Shown piece after piece: positions 62,122 through 64,000 of a stretch of DNA of 64,000 nucleotides. This DNA comes from Salinicola acroporae. Lineage in GTDB: Bacteria > Pseudomonadota > Gammaproteobacteria > Pseudomonadales > Halomonadaceae. The position numbers and the translations under genes were made by a program. Location of the stretch: contig NZ_PZJW01000004.1 in NCBI RefSeq assembly GCF_003206615.1, positions 293,081-357,080 on the forward strand. The letters are read 5' to 3'. The notes beneath the pieces were generated by a model, which did not search any database, was not told where the DNA came from, and saw only the letters and a list, made by a program, of their open reading frames with translations. Position 1 is the stretch's first letter; each line of letters begins with the position of its first letter.

Positions 62122-62859
62122 ATGACGGATCCCGCAGACAAGGTCGTTCTGATTACCGGTGCGAGTAGTGGCATCGGCGAGGCCACCGCACGCCATCTGG
62201 GGGCACGGGGGTTTCGACTGATGCTGGGGGCGCGTCGCGTTGACCGGCTCGAACGTCTGGCCGACGAGATACGCGAGAGCGGGGGCAAGGCCAACTGGCG
62301 TCAGCTCGATGTCACCTCCATCGATTCCATGCGCGGTTTCGTCACCGCAGCGCAGGAAACTTATGGCCGTGTGGATGTCATCATCAACAATGCTGGCGTC
62401 ATGCCGCTTTCGAAGCTCGAGGTGCTCAAGCTGGACGAGTGGAACCGGATGATCGACGTCAACATTCGCGGTGTCCTCCACGGTATCGCGGCGGTGCTAC
62501 CGGTCATGCAGGACCAGAAGGCAGGGCAGGTCATCAATCTGTCCTCCATCGGTGGACATGCGGTCTCGCCTACCGCAGCCGTCTACTGCGCGACCAAGTT
62601 TGCCGTGGGGGCGATCTCCGAAGGGCTGCGCCAGGAAGTGGGCGGCGACATTCGTGTGACAGTGATCAGCCCGGGTGTCACCGAGTCCGATCTTGCCGAT
62701 TCGATCACCGATCCGACGGCCAGGGAGGCGATGCGAGCCTTCCGTGAAGGCGCCATACCGGCCGAGGCCATTGCCCGGTCGATCGCTTTCGCTATCGAGC
62801 AGCCGGCCGCCGTCGATGTCAGCGAAATCATCGTGCGCCCCACGGCCAGTCCCTACTGA
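62122..62859 (+). CDS. Short-chain dehydrogenase/reductase (SDR)
   Basis: 245-aa classical SDR: TGASSGIG (residues 12-19), NNAG (89-92), a catalytic Ser in INLSSIGG and YCATK (Tyr155, Lys159). The ARR after the second strand suggests NADP(H) preference. The ATG at 62122 follows GAGG about 8-10 bases upstream. It is followed within 42 bp by a CMD-family gene and an Atu4866 gene, apparently one operon; the substrate is unknown. Confidence 0.92.
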   Translation: MTDPADKVVLITGASSGIGEATARHLGARGFRLMLGARRVDRLERLADEIRESGGKANWRQLDVTSIDSMRGFVTAAQETYGRVDVIINNAGVMPLSKLEVLKLDEWNRMIDVNIRGVLHGIAAVLPVMQDQKAGQVINLSSIGGHAVSPTAAVYCATKFAVGAISEGLRQEVGGDIRVTVISPGVTESDLADSITDPTAREAMRAFREGAIPAEAIARSIAFAIEQPAAVDVSEIIVRPTASPY

Positions 62860-62900
62860 CCGTGGCCGCCGGATCGGACATCTGAAAGGGAGGACGCAGG

Positions 62901-63383
62901 ATGACATTGACGACACTGGGGGCATCATGTGCCGGTGGGGCGCTGTGGTTTTCGGCAGCGCTATTCGCCCTCGAGCCGGCGCATGCCGCCGGCGAGCGGG
63001 AACGCCTGGAGGCGGGAAGGGAAGTTATCGATCGTCTCAATCTGGGGCAGCCCCAACCCGCGCTGGAGGCCATGCGCGAGGAGTTTCCGTTTCTCGCCGA
63101 TGCCACCCAGGGCTATGCGCTGGGCGAGGTATGGGGCCGCGAGGTGCTGGATGATCGCACGCGCCAGTTGATCACGGTCGGTGTCTTCGCCGCCCTCGGT
63201 CAGCCTGCCTACATGAAGATTCACGCCGGTTACGCCCTGAATGCCGGTGTCAGCGAGGAAGAGTTGAAGGAAGTCATCTACCTGACGACCGTTCATGCCG
63301 GATTTCCGCCGGCGATCGCAGCATCCGTCGCTCTGGCCGAGCTGTTCGAGGAGCGGCGCCAGCTTGTCGAGGCGGGGTCATGA
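62901..63383 (+). CDS. Exported carboxymuconolactone-decarboxylase-family protein
   Basis: 160-aa protein with an N-terminal signal-like segment (about residues 1-29, ending HAA) followed by a CMD domain: WGREVLDDRTRQLITVGVFAALGQPAYMKIHAGYALNAGVSEEELKEVIYLTTVHAGFP. It has no CxxC, so it is of the decarboxylase-like rather than the AhpD peroxidase type. Export to the periplasm is unusual for this fold. It overlaps the next gene by 4 bp. Confidence 0.82.
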   Translation: MTLTTLGASCAGGALWFSAALFALEPAHAAGERERLEAGREVIDRLNLGQPQPALEAMREEFPFLADATQGYALGEVWGREVLDDRTRQLITVGVFAALGQPAYMKIHAGYALNAGVSEEELKEVIYLTTVHAGFPPAIAASVALAELFEERRQLVEAGS

Positions 63384-63772
63384 CCGGCCGCGTCCGACAT
63401 TTTCGTGGCTACCGAAAAACGGGCATCGGCATTTTCGCCGTCGCGCTGGGCTTTTGGGGGGGCCAGGCATCCGCAGAGGATCACGGAGGAGTCACCGACA
63501 TGGCAGATCGAACCTATGTTGGCTTATGGACGACGGCAGACGGTCACGTCCGCCACGAGCTGCTACCGAATGGCCGTTACGACGAGGCCAGGGGGACGCG
63601 GGAGAGTGCCTACCAGGGCCGATATGAAATCACCGGAGACCATATCGAGTACTGGGACGACACCGGCTTTACCGCCGACGGCGATTTCATCGATGGTGTC
63701 CTGCACCACGGTGGGATGGTGCTGTATCGGCAGGAGCCGCGGCCAGCTGAGGAGTCGGATGATGGCGCCTAG
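63380..63772 (+). CDS. Exported Atu4866-domain protein
   Basis: 130-aa protein: N-terminal signal peptide (about residues 1-32, ending ASA), then the small beta-barrel Atu4866 domain (YVGLWTTADGHVRHELLPNGRYDEARG, AYQGRYEITGDHIEYWDDTGFTADGDF). The family is often beside SDR and CMD-type genes, as here; its function is unknown. It is last in the group; nothing recognisable follows to the window end (63773-64000). Confidence 0.88.
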   Translation: MTGRVRHFRGYRKTGIGIFAVALGFWGGQASAEDHGGVTDMADRTYVGLWTTADGHVRHELLPNGRYDEARGTRESAYQGRYEITGDHIEYWDDTGFTADGDFIDGVLHHGGMVLYRQEPRPAEESDDGA

Positions 63773-64000
63773 ATCGCCGCGTGACCCTGCCAGGAAGAAT
63801 TCCCGGCGGGTCAGTGAAAGCGCCAAGTCCGGCCTGGCTGCCGCGATCGACCATTGGAAGTGGCATTGCTGCCTAGCCGCCAGATAACCCGCGTGGCAGA
63901 AAATTGACGACACGAAGCGGTCGGAAAGTGGCCGCTGGTGCCGTGAACGCCACAGCCGACGCGACCGGGTTCCCTGGCTCATGAAAACGCCGCCCGCCCT

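Noticed and set aside
63563..63982. A 139-codon minus-strand frame at the window end
   Set aside because: It is mostly antisense to the Atu4866 gene and has no family features.

Overview
The window is GC-rich and reads as the chromosome of a gammaproteobacterium, most likely a halophilic Halomonadaceae-type organism (Halomonas/Salinicola-like). This is inferred from the gene set: nrdHIEF, ArfA, MntP with a manganese riboswitch, RhtA, DUF533 and DUF2501 proteins, a UbiM-like hydroxylase and a TRAP transporter. No rRNA, tRNA, CRISPR array or intact insertion sequence was recognised.

Region 1 (1-21.9 kb) is mostly housekeeping and metabolic. A leftward operon (dctP-dctQ-dctM, RraA-like, ggt) links a TRAP carboxylate importer to two enzymes. 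Then come an esterase-type serine hydrolase with an altered catalytic lysine, a TDT-family carrier facing a LysR regulator across a 16-bp inverted repeat, a DUF2501 protein, a ubiquinone-type hydroxylase and a short-form 6-phosphogluconate dehydrogenase. The nrdHIEF ribonucleotide reductase operon follows, with NrdR-box and DnaA-box-like sites and flanking terminators. After it lie a duplicated Spy-like periplasmic protein, a NUDIX hydrolase, a chemoreceptor without a periplasmic domain, a DUF533 protein and an MFS/TetR pair with two matching palindromes.

Region 2 (21.9-42.5 kb) is the outstanding feature: a near-complete, mostly leftward type III secretion system. Gene order matches rhizobial (Rhc) systems: sctI-J-K-L-N-O-Q-R-S-T-U in one block and sctD-X-Y-V plus a split secretin in another. 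Unusual points are a SctU whose NPTH autocleavage motif is replaced, a 1187-aa NolX/HrpF/HrpK-type translocator candidate with a 230-aa tandem duplication placed between sctT and sctU, and an outer-membrane module with Tad-pilus-like parts (CpaC-like secretin, CpaD-like lipoprotein, TPR lipoprotein). There are also SctX/SctY-like proteins beside SctV, two small helical proteins that could be needle or pilin subunits, and a possible internal start in sctQ. No dedicated regulator is present; the leading small gene lies below an AT-rich stretch of about 0.7 kb containing a palindrome.

Region 3 (42.5-50.5 kb) holds mntP with its yybP-ykoY leader, arfA with a hairpin across its stop codon, a cyclodeaminase-family protein, LysE and RhtA exporters with AraC and XRE-cupin regulators, an AhpD-like protein, and a deletion scar joining the 3' parts of a MocR regulator and an AzoR-like gene.

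Region 4 (50.5-64 kb) carries an XRE regulator opposite a degenerate SDR-like gene, a molybdenum aldehyde oxidoreductase (paoABC-type), a class C beta-lactamase followed by a LysR gene, a lower-GC two-component system divergent from a MipA/OmpV porin, and an SDR / carboxymuconolactone-decarboxylase-like / Atu4866 group.
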